NCBI GenBank assembly: GCA_016291435.1
Contig: JAEEXH010000003.1
Location: 1-64,000 of the forward strand
Length of the DNA stretch: 64,000 bases
Direction: 5' to 3'
Origin: Oscillospiraceae bacterium
Lineage (GTDB): Bacteria > Bacillota > Clostridia > Oscillospirales > Ruminococcaceae
This document shows positions 34,908-44,760 of the stretch, one piece after another. Each line of letters begins with the position of its first letter. Within the stretch, counting starts at the first letter, position 1. The notes under the pieces are model-generated. The model ran no database searches and was not told where the DNA came from. It was given only the letters and a program-made list of their open reading frames with translations. The position numbers and the translations under genes were made by a program.

Positions 34908-36242
34908 TTATCTCAGGAATCCCGGATGATGACGCATCATCAGCTGAGATTCGAGTGTTCTGACCGTTTCGATCGCGACGCTGACAACGATCAGGATCGA
35001 GGTACCGCCCATCGACGAGACGTCGATCTTGGTGATATTCAGGAAGATGATCGGGAAGATCGCGACGACACCGAGGAACACTGCACCGACCAGAGAGATC
35101 TTGGAGAGGACTCTCTGAATGTAGTCGGAGGTCGGCTTGCCCGGACGGATGCCGGGGATACCGCCGTTCGACTGACGCAGGTTATTTGCCATTTCGACCG
35201 GATTGTACGAGATCTGAACATAGAACCAGTTGAACAGGAGAATCAGGACGAAATAGATCGCTGCGTAGGAATAGCTGCGGGTGCTGAAGAAGTTGACGAA
35301 GTAGTAGTAGAACTTTTCGCCGCCCGTGGTCTCTTCGGTGATCTGCTTGACCGGCTCCTTGAAGATGGTGAACATCGACGGGAGCGACATGAAGCTCATT
35401 GCGAAGATGATGGGCATAACGCCGGACATGCAGACCTTGATCGGAATATGCGTATTCTGACCGCCGTACTGCTTTCTGCCGACGACGCGCTTTGCGTACT
35501 GCACCGGGATGCGGCGCTCTGCTTCGTTGAAGAAGACGATCGCAATGACCATTGCAACAAAGATCAGCAGATAAATGACGATCTTGATGAAGTTCTGGTT
35601 TGCGCCTTCCTTTGTCTTGATGAGCTCATACATCTGTCCGAGGTCCACCGGGATACGGGCGACGATACCTGCAAAGAGGATCATCGAGACGCCGTTGCCG
35701 ATGCCCTTTTCATTGATGCGGTTGCCCAGCCAGATGACGAGCGAGGAGCCCGCCATAAAGGAGATAACGATGACGAACATTGCGAACACGCCTGCTGCGC
35801 CGGAGGTGTACTTCACCGCACCGGCACTGCCCTTCAGCGTGAGGTAATAAGCCACTGCCATGAAGGCGGACAGACCGAGCGCTACAAACGATGTGATCTG
35901 ATTGAGCTTCTTTCTGCCGTCCTCGCCCTCCTGCTGGAGACGTTCCAGCGGCGGGAGTGCGTAGGTCAGGAGCTGGATGATAATGCTTGCGTTGATGAAC
36001 GGTGTGACGCCGAGGGAGAACATGGTCGCCTTGGAAAGCGCGCCGCCCGAGAGGATATTCAGGTACTCAAGGAAGTTACCGTTGCTTGCCTTCTCGCTCA
36101 TCCACTGGCTGATCACCGTTGTATCGAGGAACGGGACCGTGATTGCGGAACCAAGACGGAAGATGACGATGATGAACAGTGTAAAAAGCATCTTTTTGCG
36201 GATCTCTGGGATACCCCAAGCCGTTTTCAGTGTTTTGAACAC
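34908..36242 (-). CDS. secY: Protein translocase subunit SecY
   Basis: 444 residues with ten hydrophobic membrane segments, forming the SecYEG channel. SAITVPFLDTTVI lies near the start, and VIVISFMAGSSLVIWLGNRINEKGIGNGVSMILFAG (in two parts) spans the middle. The C-terminus ends RHHPGFLR. It lies only 2 bases after rplO, so it is co-translated. Confidence 0.96.
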   Translation of the reverse strand: MFKTLKTAWGIPEIRKKMLFTLFIIVIFRLGSAITVPFLDTTVISQWMSEKASNGNFLEYLNILSGGALSKATMFSLGVTPFINASIIIQLLTYALPPLERLQQEGEDGRKKLNQITSFVALGLSAFMAVAYYLTLKGSAGAVKYTSGAAGVFAMFVIVISFMAGSSLVIWLGNRINEKGIGNGVSMILFAGIVARIPVDLGQMYELIKTKEGANQNFIKIVIYLLIFVAMVIAIVFFNEAERRIPVQYAKRVVGRKQYGGQNTHIPIKVCMSGVMPIIFAMSFMSLPSMFTIFKEPVKQITEETTGGEKFYYYFVNFFSTRSYSYAAIYFVLILLFNWFYVQISYNPVEMANNLRQSNGGIPGIRPGKPTSDYIQRVLSKISLVGAVFLGVVAIFPIIFLNITKIDVSSMGGTSILIVVSVAIETVRTLESQLMMRHHPGFLR

Positions 36243-36244
36243 GA

Positions 36245-36691
36245 TTACATCACCTCAGCCTTCCCGCCTGCTTTCTCGATTTTCTCCTGTGCGGAGGCTG
36301 TGATCTTCGCTGCCTGAACGGTCAGCGCGATGCTGAGCTCGCCGTCGCCGAGGACCTTGATACCGCCGTTCTCGATCTTCTTGACAAGACCTGCTGCGAT
36401 GAGGGTCTCCTCGTTGACAGTTGCGCCTGCGACGAACTTCTCATTGAGGTCGCCGACATTGACGATGGTGTAGCGGACTGCGAAGTGGTTGTTGAAGCCG
36501 CGCTTCGGGATGCGTCTTGCAAGGGGCATCTGGCCGCCTTCAAAGCCGATTCTGACGCCGCCGCCGGAACGGGCATTCTGACCCTTGTGGCCCTTGCCTG
36601 CGGTCTTGCCGCTGCCGGAGCCGTGGCCTCTGCCGATGCGCTTCACAGGACGGTTGGAATCTGCTGCGGGTGTCAATTCATGAAGCTTCAA
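36245..36691 (-). CDS. rplO: 50S ribosomal protein L15
   Basis: 148 residues from TTG 36691, read MKLHELTPAADSNRP, the canonical L15 start, with GGAGG 8 bases before. A GTG at 36700 overlaps the ribosome binding site and was rejected. The Gly-rich basic stretch RGHGSGSGKTAGKGHKGQNA threads into 23S rRNA. Confidence 0.93.
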   Translation of the reverse strand: MKLHELTPAADSNRPVKRIGRGHGSGSGKTAGKGHKGQNARSGGGVRIGFEGGQMPLARRIPKRGFNNHFAVRYTIVNVGDLNEKFVAGATVNEETLIAAGLVKKIENGGIKVLGDGELSIALTVQAAKITASAQEKIEKAGGKAEVM

Positions 36692-36713
36692 TTGTTGCAC
36701 CTCCTTGCTTCAA

Positions 36714-36890
36714 TTATGCTTCCGTCACCTTCACGAGGTGGGAAATTTTCTGGATCTTACCCTGAGTTGCCGCATTATCGGGCTGTACGGTGACATCGCC
36801 GATCTTGCGGAGCCCAAGCGAATGAGCGGTTGCGATCTGATCCTGCTTTCTGCCGATCAGGCTCTTTGCGAGCTCTACTTTCTTAGCCAT
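36714..36890 (-). CDS. rpmD: 50S ribosomal protein L30
   Basis: 58 residues, found in the gap between rplO and rpsE. It starts [20 protein letters not shown] and carries [20 protein letters not shown], the family signature. The place rpsE-rpmD-rplO is universal in bacteria. Confidence 0.95.
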   Translation of the reverse strand: MAKKVELAKSLIGRKQDQIATAHSLGLRKIGDVTVQPDNAATQGKIQKISHLVKVTEA

Positions 36891-36915
36891 GCGGGCTCAC
36901 TCCTAACTACTATAA

Positions 36916-37419
36916 TTATTTGCCGAAGATCTCAGCAGTGGACTTGCCGCGCTTTGCAGCAACTGCCTTTGCATCGGTGCACTCGCAGAGACCTGCGATG
37001 GTTGCACGGACGACGTTGCAGGGGTTATTGGAACGCTGGCTCTTGGTACGGATATCCTGAATACCAGCCATCTCAATGACCGCACGGACAGGGCCGCCTG
37101 CGATCACACCGGTACCGGGAGCTGCCGGCATCATGAGCACTCTGCCCGCGCCGAACTTGCCGATGACCTCATGCGGAATGGTAGTGCCGCGGAGGGTGAC
37201 CTTGACGAGATTCTTCTTTGCGTCCTCAATACCCTTGCGGATCGCATCCGGCACTTCGCCGGACTTGCCAAGACCGAAGCCGACAGTGCCGTTACCGTCG
37301 CCCACGACAACGAGTGCCGAGAACTTCATGATACGGCCGCCCTTGACGGTCTTGCTGACACGGTTGATGGAGACGACACGCTCCATCAGCTCCATGTTGG
37401 TTGCATCAATCAGTGCCAA
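36916..37419 (-). CDS. rpsE: 30S ribosomal protein S5
   Basis: 167 residues. Double-stranded-RNA-binding-like N-terminal domain ([26 protein letters not shown]) and C-terminal domain with [20 protein letters not shown]5 helps decoding accuracy and mRNA unwinding at the entry channel. Confidence 0.97.
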   Translation of the reverse strand: MALIDATNMELMERVVSINRVSKTVKGGRIMKFSALVVVGDGNGTVGFGLGKSGEVPDAIRKGIEDAKKNLVKVTLRGTTIPHEVIGKFGAGRVLMMPAAPGTGVIAGGPVRAVIEMAGIQDIRTKSQRSNNPCNVVRATIAGLCECTDAKAVAAKRGKSTAEIFGK

Positions 37420-37437
37420 TGAAAGTCCCTCCTTTAT

Positions 37438-37797
37438 TTAGAACTGCAGCCCGTTCTCGCGGGCGGCGTCTGCGAGCTCAGAGATTCTGCCGTGATAGAG
37501 GTAGCCTCCGCGGTCAAAGACGACCGTGGTGATGCCCTTGTCAGCTGCCTTCTTTGCGATAGCAGCGCCGACTGCACGGGCGCCCTCCTTATTGCCGCCG
37601 TTCTCAGCAAAGCCCTTGTCCTGGCTGGACGCTGCTGCGAGGGTCACACCTGCAACATCGTCGATCAGCTGTGCATAGATATGCTTGGTCGAGCGATAGA
37701 CGCTCAGTCTCGGACGCTGGGCAGTACCGGAGATCTTCGCACGGACTCTTGCGTGTCTCTTGAGGCGGGCTTTGTTGCTGTCAATTTTCTTTACCAT
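37438..37797 (-). CDS. rplR: 50S ribosomal protein L18
   Basis: 119 residues. [33 protein letters not shown] is the conserved N-terminal half. L18 binds 5S rRNA together with L5. Gap to rpsE is 18 bases. Confidence 0.97.
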   Translation of the reverse strand: MVKKIDSNKARLKRHARVRAKISGTAQRPRLSVYRSTKHIYAQLIDDVAGVTLAAASSQDKGFAENGGNKEGARAVGAAIAKKAADKGITTVVFDRGGYLYHGRISELADAARENGLQF

Positions 37798-37814
37798 AGC
37801 AATTCACCTTTCCC

Positions 37815-38363
37815 TTACTTCTTGCCCTTACCGGCCTTGCCTTCCTTGCGGATGATGTGCTCGCCGTCATAGCGGATACCCTTGCCCTTGTAAGGCTCAG
37901 GCGGACGCTTCTCGCGGACTTCTGCCGCGAACTGACCGACCTTCTGCTTGTCGCAGCCGTTCACGATGACAGTGTTCGGGTTCGGCACATCAATGGTAAT
38001 GCCGTCAATCTCAGGCATGACAACATCGTGCGAATAGCCAAGGTTCATGACGAGCTTCTTGCCGTCCTTCTTGGCACGGTAGCCGACGCCCTCGATGACG
38101 AGGGTCTTGCTGAAACCGGTATTCACGCCGAAGATCATGTTTGCGATCAGTGTTCTGGTGAGACCGTGGAGCGCACGGTTCTCCTTGCTGTCGTCGGGAC
38201 GTGCGACCTTGACGACGCCGTCCTCAACGGTAACCTGCATGGTTGCATTTGCGCGATACTGATTCTCGCCCTTCGGACCCTTCACGGTCACGAGGTTGGT
38301 ATCGTCAACCGTAACGGTGACGCCGGCAGGAATCGCGATCGGCATTCTTCCGATTCTAGACAT
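37815..38363 (-). CDS. rplF: 50S ribosomal protein L6
   Basis: 182 residues, two similar domains. MSRIGRMPIAIPAGVTV begins the protein and PEPYKGKGIRYDGE closes the second domain. L6 sits near the sarcin-ricin loop, at the factor binding site. Confidence 0.97.
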   Translation of the reverse strand: MSRIGRMPIAIPAGVTVTVDDTNLVTVKGPKGENQYRANATMQVTVEDGVVKVARPDDSKENRALHGLTRTLIANMIFGVNTGFSKTLVIEGVGYRAKKDGKKLVMNLGYSHDVVMPEIDGITIDVPNPNTVIVNGCDKQKVGQFAAEVREKRPPEPYKGKGIRYDGEHIIRKEGKAGKGKK

Positions 38364-38381
38364 TTGCGTTTCCTCCTTTAA

Positions 38382-38780
38382 TTACCAAACGTATGCGAGA
38401 ACCTCGCCGCCGACATTGAGCTCTCTTGCCTTCTTGTCGGTCATGACGCCCTTGGAAGTCGAAACGATCACGATGCCGAGACCCTTTCTGACCTTCGGCA
38501 TATCCTCGCAGGAGCTGTAAATACGCAGACCCGGCTTGGAGATGCGGCGGAGGCCGCTGATCACGGGAGTTCTGTTCTCGTCATACTTCAGGGTGATACG
38601 GATAATGCCCTGCTTGCCGTCCTCGATGATCTGAAAGCTCTTGACATAGCCCTCATCGGTAAGGATCTGAGTGATCGCCTTCTTCATGTTGGAAGCAGGA
38701 ACGTCAACAGTGGCGTGCTTTGCGGTATTCGCGTTGCGGATGCGCGTGAGCAGATCCGCAATGGTATCGGAAATTTGCAT
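38382..38780 (-). CDS. rpsH: 30S ribosomal protein S8
   Basis: 132 residues. [18 protein letters not shown] starts it and [27 protein letters not shown] ends it. S8 binds helix 21 of 16S rRNA; in other bacteria it also represses the spc operon. Confidence 0.97.
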   Translation of the reverse strand: MQISDTIADLLTRIRNANTAKHATVDVPASNMKKAITQILTDEGYVKSFQIIEDGKQGIIRITLKYDENRTPVISGLRRISKPGLRIYSSCEDMPKVRKGLGIVIVSTSKGVMTDKKARELNVGGEVLAYVW

Positions 38781-38805
38781 ACCGATGACCTCCTTTTCTC
38801 TGAGT

Positions 38806-38991
38806 TTACCAGCTTGCTTTCTTCACACCGGGGATCTGACCGTCATGCGCAAGCTCACGGAAGCAGATACGGCAGATGCCGAACTTTCTGAGATATGCAT
38901 GAGGTCTGCCGCAGATCTTGCATCTGTTATATGCTCTCGTAGAGAACTTTGCAGGCTTCTGCTGCTTCAAGATCATAGATTTCTTTGCCAT
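38806..38991 (-). CDS. rpsN: 30S ribosomal protein S14, type Z
   Basis: 61 residues, the short zinc form. CKICGRP (about 24-30) and CRICFRE (about 40-46) supply the four cysteines. Typical of Gram-positives; the longer zinc-free paralogue is not in this window. Confidence 0.96.
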   Translation of the reverse strand: MAKKSMILKQQKPAKFSTRAYNRCKICGRPHAYLRKFGICRICFRELAHDGQIPGVKKASW

Positions 38992-39003
38992 CTTTGCCTC
39001 CTA

Positions 39004-39543
39004 TTACTTCGCGAACGGTGCGCCGAGCAGCGTCAGCAGCTCTTTTGCCTCTTCGTCGGTGGCAGCCGTGGTGATGAAGTTGATGTCCATGCCGCGGACC
39101 TTGTCGATCTTATCGTACTCGATCTCCGGGAAGATGAGCTGCTCCTTGATGCCGGTGGAGTAGTTGCCCTTGCCGTCGAAGGAGTTGGGATTGATGCCGC
39201 GGAAGTCGCGGACGCGCGGGAAAGCGATGTTGAAGAGCTTATCGACGAAGTCCCACATCTTCTCGCCGCGGAGCGTGACCTTGACGCCGATCGGCATGCC
39301 CTCGCGGAGCTTGAAGTTCGCAACGGACTTCTTCGCGCGGCAGACGACCGGACGCTGACCGGTGATCAGGGAAAGATCTCCCATGATCGCGTCGATTGCC
39401 TTTGCATTCTCCTTTGCCTCGCCGGCGCCGACATTGATGACGACCTTATCGAGACGCGGGATCTGCATGACATTCTTGTAACCGAACTTGCTCATCAGCG
39501 CCGGAGCGACGGTGCTGACATAGTAATCTTTCATTCTAGCCAT
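39004..39543 (-). CDS. rplE: 50S ribosomal protein L5
   Basis: 179 residues from the second of two adjacent ATG codons (39543); the first, at 39546, is closer to [27 protein letters not shown] and [20 protein letters not shown] are conserved. L5 binds 5S rRNA and contacts P-site tRNA. Confidence 0.95.
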   Translation of the reverse strand: MARMKDYYVSTVAPALMSKFGYKNVMQIPRLDKVVINVGAGEAKENAKAIDAIMGDLSLITGQRPVVCRAKKSVANFKLREGMPIGVKVTLRGEKMWDFVDKLFNIAFPRVRDFRGINPNSFDGKGNYSTGIKEQLIFPEIEYDKIDKVRGMDINFITTAATDEEAKELLTLLGAPFAK

Positions 39544-39555
39544 CATCGTTCTCCT

Positions 39556-39915
39556 TTACTCAAATGTTGCGTTGCACTTCTTGCAGACGCGGACCTTGAC
39601 CTTCTTGTCGCCCTTCTGCTCAAATGCGTGACCCACTCTGGTGGGCTTGCCGCACTTCGGGCAGATGAGCTGCACCTTGCAGGCGTAGATCGGGGACTCA
39701 GCCTTCACGATACCGCCCTGCTGACCGACTCTGGTCGGCTTGACGTGCTTGGTGATCATGTTGATGCCCTCAACGATGACCTTGCCCTCAGACGGGCTGA
39801 CCTCCAGCACCTTGCCGGTACGGATGGTCTTCTTCTCGGGATCGGTGTACTTGTCAACCGGATCGCCGACCAGCAGGCGAACGGTGTCGCCCTTCTTTAC
39901 GTGTACCTTGCTCAC
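39556..39915 (-). CDS. rplX: 50S ribosomal protein L24
   Basis: 119 residues from GTG 39915 (GGAGG 8 bases before); the frame starts at 39924 but that codon overlaps the ribosome binding site. KOW motif [16 protein letters not shown] at the start. The C-terminal part has CPKCGK and CKKC, a zinc-ribbon pattern of Gram-positive L24. Confidence 0.95.
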   Translation of the reverse strand: MSKVHVKKGDTVRLLVGDPVDKYTDPEKKTIRTGKVLEVSPSEGKVIVEGINMITKHVKPTRVGQQGGIVKAESPIYACKVQLICPKCGKPTRVGHAFEQKGDKKVKVRVCKKCNATFE

Positions 39916-39930
39916 TGTCAGCACCTCCGA

Positions 39931-40299
39931 TCAAAGAACTTCCGGTGCGAGGGAGAGGATCTTGACATAGTCATGCTCTCTCAGCTCTCTTGCGACCGGT
40001 CCGAAAATACGGGTACCGCGCGGGGTCTTATCTTCCTTGATAATGACCGCTGCGTTCTCGTCAAAGCGGATATAGGTGCCGTCATCTCTGCGGATCCCCT
40101 TAGCGGAGCGCACGATGACAGCCTTGACGACGTCGCCCTTTTTCACAACGCCGCCGGGTGTTGCTTTCTTAACGGAAGCGACAACGACATCGCCGATGTT
40201 TGCATAACGTCTGCGGGTGCCGCCCAGCACGCGGATGCACATAAGCTCCTTTGCGCCGGTGTTGTCTGCAACCTTTAAGTAAGACTGCATTTGGATCAC
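39931..40299 (-). CDS. rplN: 50S ribosomal protein L14
   Basis: 122 residues, exact family length: [38 protein letters not shown] and [18 protein letters not shown]14 forms an intersubunit bridge and is the site where RsfS silences ribosomes. Confidence 0.98.
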   Translation of the reverse strand: MIQMQSYLKVADNTGAKELMCIRVLGGTRRRYANIGDVVVASVKKATPGGVVKKGDVVKAVIVRSAKGIRRDDGTYIRFDENAAVIIKEDKTPRGTRIFGPVARELREHDYVKILSLAPEVL

Positions 40300-40334
40300 A
40301 GCAGGTTCCTCCTATCTGTTACGGCTCTGCGCCG

Positions 40335-40362
40335 CAGCCCACGGTTTCCGGCCGTGAAGCTC
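40335..40362 (-). other. Hairpin in the long rplN-rpsQ spacer
   Basis: The 102-base gap between rpsQ and rplN holds CACGG (40340-40344) facing CCGTG (40352-40356), with further GC pairing outside. There is no T run, so it is not a terminator. Possibly an mRNA stability or processing element; inference. Confidence 0.4.
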
Positions 40363-40401
40363 TGCGCGGGCGCAGTGCCATGATTTCAGTTTCAGGCTGA
40401 A

Positions 40402-40668
40402 TTACTTCGCCTTTTCGATGATCTCGACCACGCGCCATCTCTTATCCTTGGAGAGCGGTCTGGTCTCCATCACGAGAACGCGGTCGCCGACTCTGCACTC
40501 GTTCTTCTCGTCATGTGCCTTCAGCTTGACAGTGCGCTTCACGATCTTCTTGTAGAGCGGATGCTGCACATGGTCAGCGATAGCGACGACAACGGTCTTA
40601 TCCATCTTGTCGCTGACGACCTTACCTGTGCGGGTCTTTCTCAGGTTTCTTTCGGTTGCTTCACTCAC
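40402..40668 (-). CDS. rpsQ: 30S ribosomal protein S17
   Basis: 88 residues: [25 protein letters not shown] at the start, then the OB fold. [19 protein letters not shown] ends the protein. It binds the 5' domain of 16S rRNA. Confidence 0.97.
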   Translation of the reverse strand: MSEATERNLRKTRTGKVVSDKMDKTVVVAIADHVQHPLYKKIVKRTVKLKAHDEKNECRVGDRVLVMETRPLSKDKRWRVVEIIEKAK

Positions 40669-40685
40669 GACTGTGTCCTCCTCTC

Positions 40686-40880
40686 TTACGCCTCGGTCTC
40701 AGCAGCGCGGATGCAAGTCTTGACTCTTGCGATATCCTTCTTGACTGCCTTCAGACGGGCTGTATTCTCAAGCTGGTTTGCTGCGAGCTGGAAGCGGAGG
40801 TTGAAGAGCTCCTCCTTGAGGGCGGTGAGCTGGGACTCCATCTCCTCGCGGCTCATCTGACGAATATCGGCTGCTTTCAT
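40686..40880 (-). CDS. rpmC: 50S ribosomal protein L29
   Basis: 64 residues, a two-helix hairpin: [31 protein letters not shown] then [18 protein letters not shown]. It sits at the tunnel exit, near the trigger factor and SRP site. Overlaps rplP by 4 bases. Confidence 0.97.
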   Translation of the reverse strand: MKAADIRQMSREEMESQLTALKEELFNLRFQLAANQLENTARLKAVKKDIARVKTCIRAAETEA

Positions 40881-41323
40881 GCCTCAGCACCTCCATCCTG
40901 ATCTGCCTTTGCAACGATCTTGCACTTGATCGGCAGCTTGTGCATTGCGAGGCGAAGTGCCTCCTTGAGGTCATCCTGGGAGATCGGCTTATCCTTATCG
41001 GCACCGATCTCGAACATCACTCTGCCCGGCTTGACAACGGCAACCCAGTACTCAGGGGAGCCCTTACCGGAACCCATTCGGGTCTCTGCCGGCTTCTCAG
41101 TGATCGGCTTGTCGGGGAAGATCTTGATCCAGACCTTACCGCCTCTCTTGATGTGACGGGTCATGGCAACACGGGCAGCCTCGATCTGATTGGAGGTGAT
41201 CCAGGACGGCTCGAGTGCGACGAGACCGAAATCACCGTAGGTGACGCGGTTGCCGCGGTATGCCTTACCGGTCAGGCGTCCTCTGTGGACGCGGCGATAC
41301 TTAACTCTCTTTGGAAGCAGCAT
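40877..41323 (-). CDS. rplP: 50S ribosomal protein L16
   Basis: 148 residues from ATG 41323 (AAGGAGG upstream): [45 protein letters not shown] and [22 protein letters not shown] are conserved. It contacts A-site tRNA. The start lies 23 bases inside the end of rpsC, over the Arg-rich tail of S3; a longer frame to 41497 is the shadow of that tail. Confidence 0.96.
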   Translation of the reverse strand: MLLPKRVKYRRVHRGRLTGKAYRGNRVTYGDFGLVALEPSWITSNQIEAARVAMTRHIKRGGKVWIKIFPDKPITEKPAETRMGSGKGSPEYWVAVVKPGRVMFEIGADKDKPISQDDLKEALRLAMHKLPIKCKIVAKADQDGGAEA

Positions 41324-42161
41324 TTGCTTGACCTCCTTCTCTTCTGGTCTGAGGTGCGCCCTGCGGACGGTCGCCTCTCGGTCTGCGGTCGCCGCTGCGG
41401 TCGCCGTTAAAATCGCGGCGCGGTCTGCGGTCACCGCCGTTGCGGTCTTCTCTGCGGCGTCTGTCGTCGCGTCTGTTGCGGTTGTCCTTGCGCTCATAGC
41501 GCTCGCGGTTCGCAGCAGCCTTTGCAGCGTCGCCCTTCAGGATCTCGCCCTTGTAGATCCACACCTTGACGCCGATTCTGCCGTAGGTGGTGTTCGCCTC
41601 AGCAAAGCCGTAGTCGATGTCAGCGCGGATGGTCTGCAGCGGGATGGTACCCTCATGGTAGCACTCGGAGCGGGCGATTTCAGCGCCGCCGAGTCTGCCG
41701 CCGCACTTGATCTTGATGCCCTTCGCGCCGGACTTCATCGTTCTGCCGATGGAGCCCTTCATTGCACGGCGGAAGGAAACACGGTTCTCGAGATCGGAAG
41801 CGATCTTCTCAGCGACGAGCTGAGCGGACATATCCATGTTCTTGATCTCGATGATGTTGATGGCAACGGACTTGCCGATGCGCTTCTCAATGTTTGCGCG
41901 GAGCTTGTCGATCTCCGTACCGCCTCTGCCGATGATGAGACCCGGCTTTGCGCAGTGGATGTGGATGCGGACCTTCTCCGGAATGCGCTCGATCTCGATG
42001 CGTGCGATGCCCGCAGCGTAGAGCGCCTTCTTGATATACTCGCGCAGGTTGTAGTCCTCAACGAGGAGGTCGCCGTACTCCTTCTTGCCGGCGAACCAGC
42101 GGGAATCCCAATCCTTGAAGATACCTACGCGGAAGCCATGCGGATTAACTTTCTGTCCCAT
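41301..42161 (-). CDS. rpsC: 30S ribosomal protein S3 with Arg-rich C-terminal extension
   Basis: 286 residues; normal bacterial S3 is about 210-235. The ordinary part (KH domain with [23 protein letters not shown], then [31 protein letters not shown]) ends near residue 215. The last 65-70 residues are low-complexity Arg/Asp/Asn/Gly, with repeats such as [22 protein letters not shown]3 lines the mRNA entry channel, so the tail might contact mRNA or another factor (inference). Confidence 0.96.
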   Translation of the reverse strand: MGQKVNPHGFRVGIFKDWDSRWFAGKKEYGDLLVEDYNLREYIKKALYAAGIARIEIERIPEKVRIHIHCAKPGLIIGRGGTEIDKLRANIEKRIGKSVAINIIEIKNMDMSAQLVAEKIASDLENRVSFRRAMKGSIGRTMKSGAKGIKIKCGGRLGGAEIARSECYHEGTIPLQTIRADIDYGFAEANTTYGRIGVKVWIYKGEILKGDAAKAAANRERYERKDNRNRRDDRRRREDRNGGDRRPRRDFNGDRSGDRRPRGDRPQGAPQTRREGGQANAASKES

Positions 42162-42166
42162 ACGGA

Positions 42167-42535
42167 TTAAACCTCCCTTTCCTTGAGAATGACGGTGATA
42201 TTGGATGTGCGCTTGTTGATGCGGAATGCTCTGCCCTGTGCACGCGGCTGGATTCTCTTGAGGATCGGGCCGGGGCCGACATATGCAGCTGCAACATAAA
42301 GTGCATCCTTGTTCATCGCGTGGTTGTTATCTGCGTTCGCGGCAGCAGACTTGATAAGCTTGCTGACGATCGGAGCCGCAGCCTTCGGGGTCAGATCGAG
42401 AATTGCGAGCGCCTTATCGACCGGCTGATTGCGGACGAGGTCAAGCACGATCTGCACCTTTCTGGGGGAGATACGCTCGCCGCGGAGAATTGCCTTTGCC
42501 TCCGGCTCGCGCACTGTTTCAGTATTGTTGGCCAT
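42167..42535 (-). CDS. rplV: 50S ribosomal protein L22
   Basis: 122 residues: [43 protein letters not shown] and the hairpin [21 protein letters not shown] that lines the exit tunnel near the macrolide site. Confidence 0.97.
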   Translation of the reverse strand: MANNTETVREPEAKAILRGERISPRKVQIVLDLVRNQPVDKALAILDLTPKAAAPIVSKLIKSAAANADNNHAMNKDALYVAAAYVGPGPILKRIQPRAQGRAFRINKRTSNITVILKEREV

Positions 42536-42553
42536 GTGAATTCCTCCTTCCGA

Positions 42554-42838
42554 TTACTTCTTGCCGTTGTTCGATGTCTTGGAACCGGCATGGCCCTTGA
42601 AGGTTCTGGTCGGGGCAAACTCGCCGAGCTTGTGACCGATCATTTCCTCCGTGACGAAGACCGGAATGTGCTTGCGGCCGTCATGCACAAGGAAGGTATG
42701 GCCGACAAACTCCGGGAAAATCGTAGAAGAGCGGCTCCATGTCTTGAGAACCTTCTTCTCGCCGGTCTCATTCATAGCGGCAACGCGCTTATAGAGGGCT
42801 TCCTGTACGTAAGGGCCCTTCTTAATGCTTCTGCTCAT
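42554..42838 (-). CDS. rpsS: 30S ribosomal protein S19
   Basis: 94 residues: [19 protein letters not shown] and [37 protein letters not shown] (in parts). It sits in the head of the small subunit, beside S13. Confidence 0.97.
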   Translation of the reverse strand: MSRSIKKGPYVQEALYKRVAAMNETGEKKVLKTWSRSSTIFPEFVGHTFLVHDGRKHIPVFVTEEMIGHKLGEFAPTRTFKGHAGSKTSNNGKK

Positions 42839-42855
42839 GGTGTCAGCCTCCTTTC

Positions 42856-43689
42856 TTATTTACCGTTTCTGCGCTTCACGATGAGCTTATCGGAAGCCTT
42901 GTGATGCTTACGGGTCTTATAACCGAGCGCCGGCTTACCCCACGGGGTAACAGGACCCGGACGTCCGATCGGAGACTTACCCTCACCGCCGCCGTGCGGA
43001 TGGTCATTCGGGTTCATAACAGAACCGCGGACGGTCGGGCGGATGCCCATGTGACGGGTTCTGCCCGCCTTGCCGAGGTGGACGTTCTCATGGTCGATGT
43101 TGGAGACCTGACCGATGGTCGCTCTGCCGATGACCGGAACCTTTCTCATCTCGCCGCTGGGCAGGCGGATCAGTGCGTATGCACCCTCCTTGCCCATGAG
43201 CTGTGCCTGGTTGCCGGCGGAACGGACGAGCTGACCGCCCTTGCCGGGGTAAAGCTCAATGTTGTGGATGAAGGTACCGACCGGGATGTGGGTGAGGGGC
43301 AGTGCGTTGCCCGGCTTGATGTCGCAGTCCTCGCCGCTGCGAACGGTGTCGCCGACGGAGAGACCGTGCGGAGCGAGGATGTAGCGCTTCTCGCCGTCCT
43401 CATACTGCACGAGCGCGATGAATGCGCTGCGGTTCGGATCGTACTCCAGGGAAATGACGGTTGCGTTGATGCCGTCCTTGTTGCGCTTGAAGTCAATGAT
43501 TCTGTACTTCGGGCGCACGCCGCCGCCGTGATGACGGACGGTGATTCTGCCGTAGTTGTTTCTGCCGGACTTCTTCTTGAGCGTCACGCACAGAGACTTC
43601 TCAGGGCCGTTCTTGGAGAGACCGGAATAATCGGTCACAGTCATGCCGCGGCGGCCCGGAGTTGTCGGCTTATAGGCTTTGATTGCCAT
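42856..43689 (-). CDS. rplB: 50S ribosomal protein L2
   Basis: 277 residues from ATG 43689, exactly the family length; a GTG at 43698 is too close to [22 protein letters not shown] opens it, and GVAMNPNDHP-like [21 protein letters not shown] holds the conserved His near the peptidyl transferase centre. Confidence 0.97.
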   Translation of the reverse strand: MAIKAYKPTTPGRRGMTVTDYSGLSKNGPEKSLCVTLKKKSGRNNYGRITVRHHGGGVRPKYRIIDFKRNKDGINATVISLEYDPNRSAFIALVQYEDGEKRYILAPHGLSVGDTVRSGEDCDIKPGNALPLTHIPVGTFIHNIELYPGKGGQLVRSAGNQAQLMGKEGAYALIRLPSGEMRKVPVIGRATIGQVSNIDHENVHLGKAGRTRHMGIRPTVRGSVMNPNDHPHGGGEGKSPIGRPGPVTPWGKPALGYKTRKHHKASDKLIVKRRNGK

Positions 43690-43718
43690 TTGTTTCACTC
43701 CTTAAATGCTGTGTTATC

Positions 43719-43759
43719 GGGAGCATAACTCCCATATTCGCGGCGTTTCGTCACGCCGC
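43719..43759 (-). other. Two hairpins in the rplW-rplB spacer
   Basis: The 85-base gap holds GGGAG/CTCCC (43719-43723/43729-43733) and GCGGCG/CGCCGC (43740-43745/43754-43759). Neither has a T run. They stand just in front of the rplB ribosome binding site. Confidence 0.45.
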
Positions 43760-43774
43760 TCTTTGCCTGAAAGA

Positions 43775-44098
43775 TCAGAACATGCCGTCGAAGAACTCGA
43801 TGGTGCCGTTGCGCTTCTTGCCGTTCTTATCGGCGGAAGGCTCCGGGTTGACGGTGACGACTGCCTTCTTCCAGCTCGAGGTGGTGCCGGTGTATCTGCC
43901 GACACGCTTCTGTCTGCCGCGCACGTTGACGGTGTTGACCTTGATGACCTCGACATTGAAGAGCTGCTCGACCGCGTCAGCGATCTCGAGCTTGTTTGCG
44001 CTCTTTGCGACCTTGAAGGTGTACTTGCCTTCAGGGAGAAGATCGGTGCTCTGCTCGGTGATGACCGGCTTCAGAATGATATCCTGCGGTGCTTTCAT
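43775..44098 (-). CDS. rplW: 50S ribosomal protein L23
   Basis: 107 residues: DIILKPVITEQSTDLLPEGKYTFKVAKSANK and VNTVNVRGRQKRVGRYTGTT. L23 is the main docking site for trigger factor and SRP at the tunnel exit. Gap to rplD is 5 bases. Confidence 0.96.
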   Translation of the reverse strand: MKAPQDIILKPVITEQSTDLLPEGKYTFKVAKSANKLEIADAVEQLFNVEVIKVNTVNVRGRQKRVGRYTGTTSSWKKAVVTVNPEPSADKNGKKRNGTIEFFDGMF

Positions 44099-44103
44099 TC
44101 AGC

Positions 44104-44742
44104 TCACACCCCCTCTTTCTTCTGGTAGATCTCCTCGATCTTGGTGACGGCACCCTTGCTGAGGATGAACGCATCATGATTGAGGATGTCATAAACATTC
44201 AGTGTGTTGACAGCAGCGGTCTTGACGCCCGGGATGTTTGCCGCGCTCTTGTAGACCTTCTTGTCTGCCTCCTGTGTGACGATCAGAGCCTTGCCGCTGA
44301 CCTTCAGAGCCTCGAGCATCTTGACGATGGTCTTGGTCTTGAACTCTGCGACTGCGAGGTTGTCGATCACGAGCAGGTTCTGGTCGATGACCTTCTGCGA
44401 GAATGCAGAGAGCATTGCCAGTCTGCGGAGCTTCTTGTTCAGGGAGTAGCGGTAGCTTCTGGGCTTCGGGCCGAGTGCAACACCGCCGTGATACCACTGC
44501 GGCGCACGGATGGAGCCCTGACGCGCATGGCCGGTACCCTTCTGGCGATACGGCTTCTTGCCGCCGCCTCTGACCTCAGTGCGGGTCAGTGTGGACTGTG
44601 TGCCCTGACGCTGATTTGCGAGGTAGTTGACCACGCAGGCGTGCATGGCTGCTTCGTTCGGAGTAATCCCGAATACAGCATCACTCAGTTCAGTCTCAGC
44701 GACCTGAGCGCCGTCCATATTATAAACCGGAACTTTTGCCAT
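44104..44742 (-). CDS. rplD: 50S ribosomal protein L4
   Basis: 212 residues. The tunnel loop is RTEVRGGGKKPYRQKGTGHARQGSIRAPQW (in parts). In E. coli L4 also represses the S10 operon; whether that applies here is not visible, but the long operon leader makes it worth asking. Confidence 0.96.
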   Translation of the reverse strand: MAKVPVYNMDGAQVAETELSDAVFGITPNEAAMHACVVNYLANQRQGTQSTLTRTEVRGGGKKPYRQKGTGHARQGSIRAPQWYHGGVALGPKPRSYRYSLNKKLRRLAMLSAFSQKVIDQNLLVIDNLAVAEFKTKTIVKMLEALKVSGKALIVTQEADKKVYKSAANIPGVKTAAVNTLNVYDILNHDAFILSKGAVTKIEEIYQKKEGV

Positions 44743-44760
44743 TTTCGTTTTCCTCCTTCC

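Noticed and set aside
41324-41497. Longer start for L16 within the rpsC tail region
   Set aside because: The extra residues are Ala/Thr/Arg repeats mirroring the S3 tail in another frame; ATG 41323 has a strong ribosome binding site and gives the canonical L16 start.
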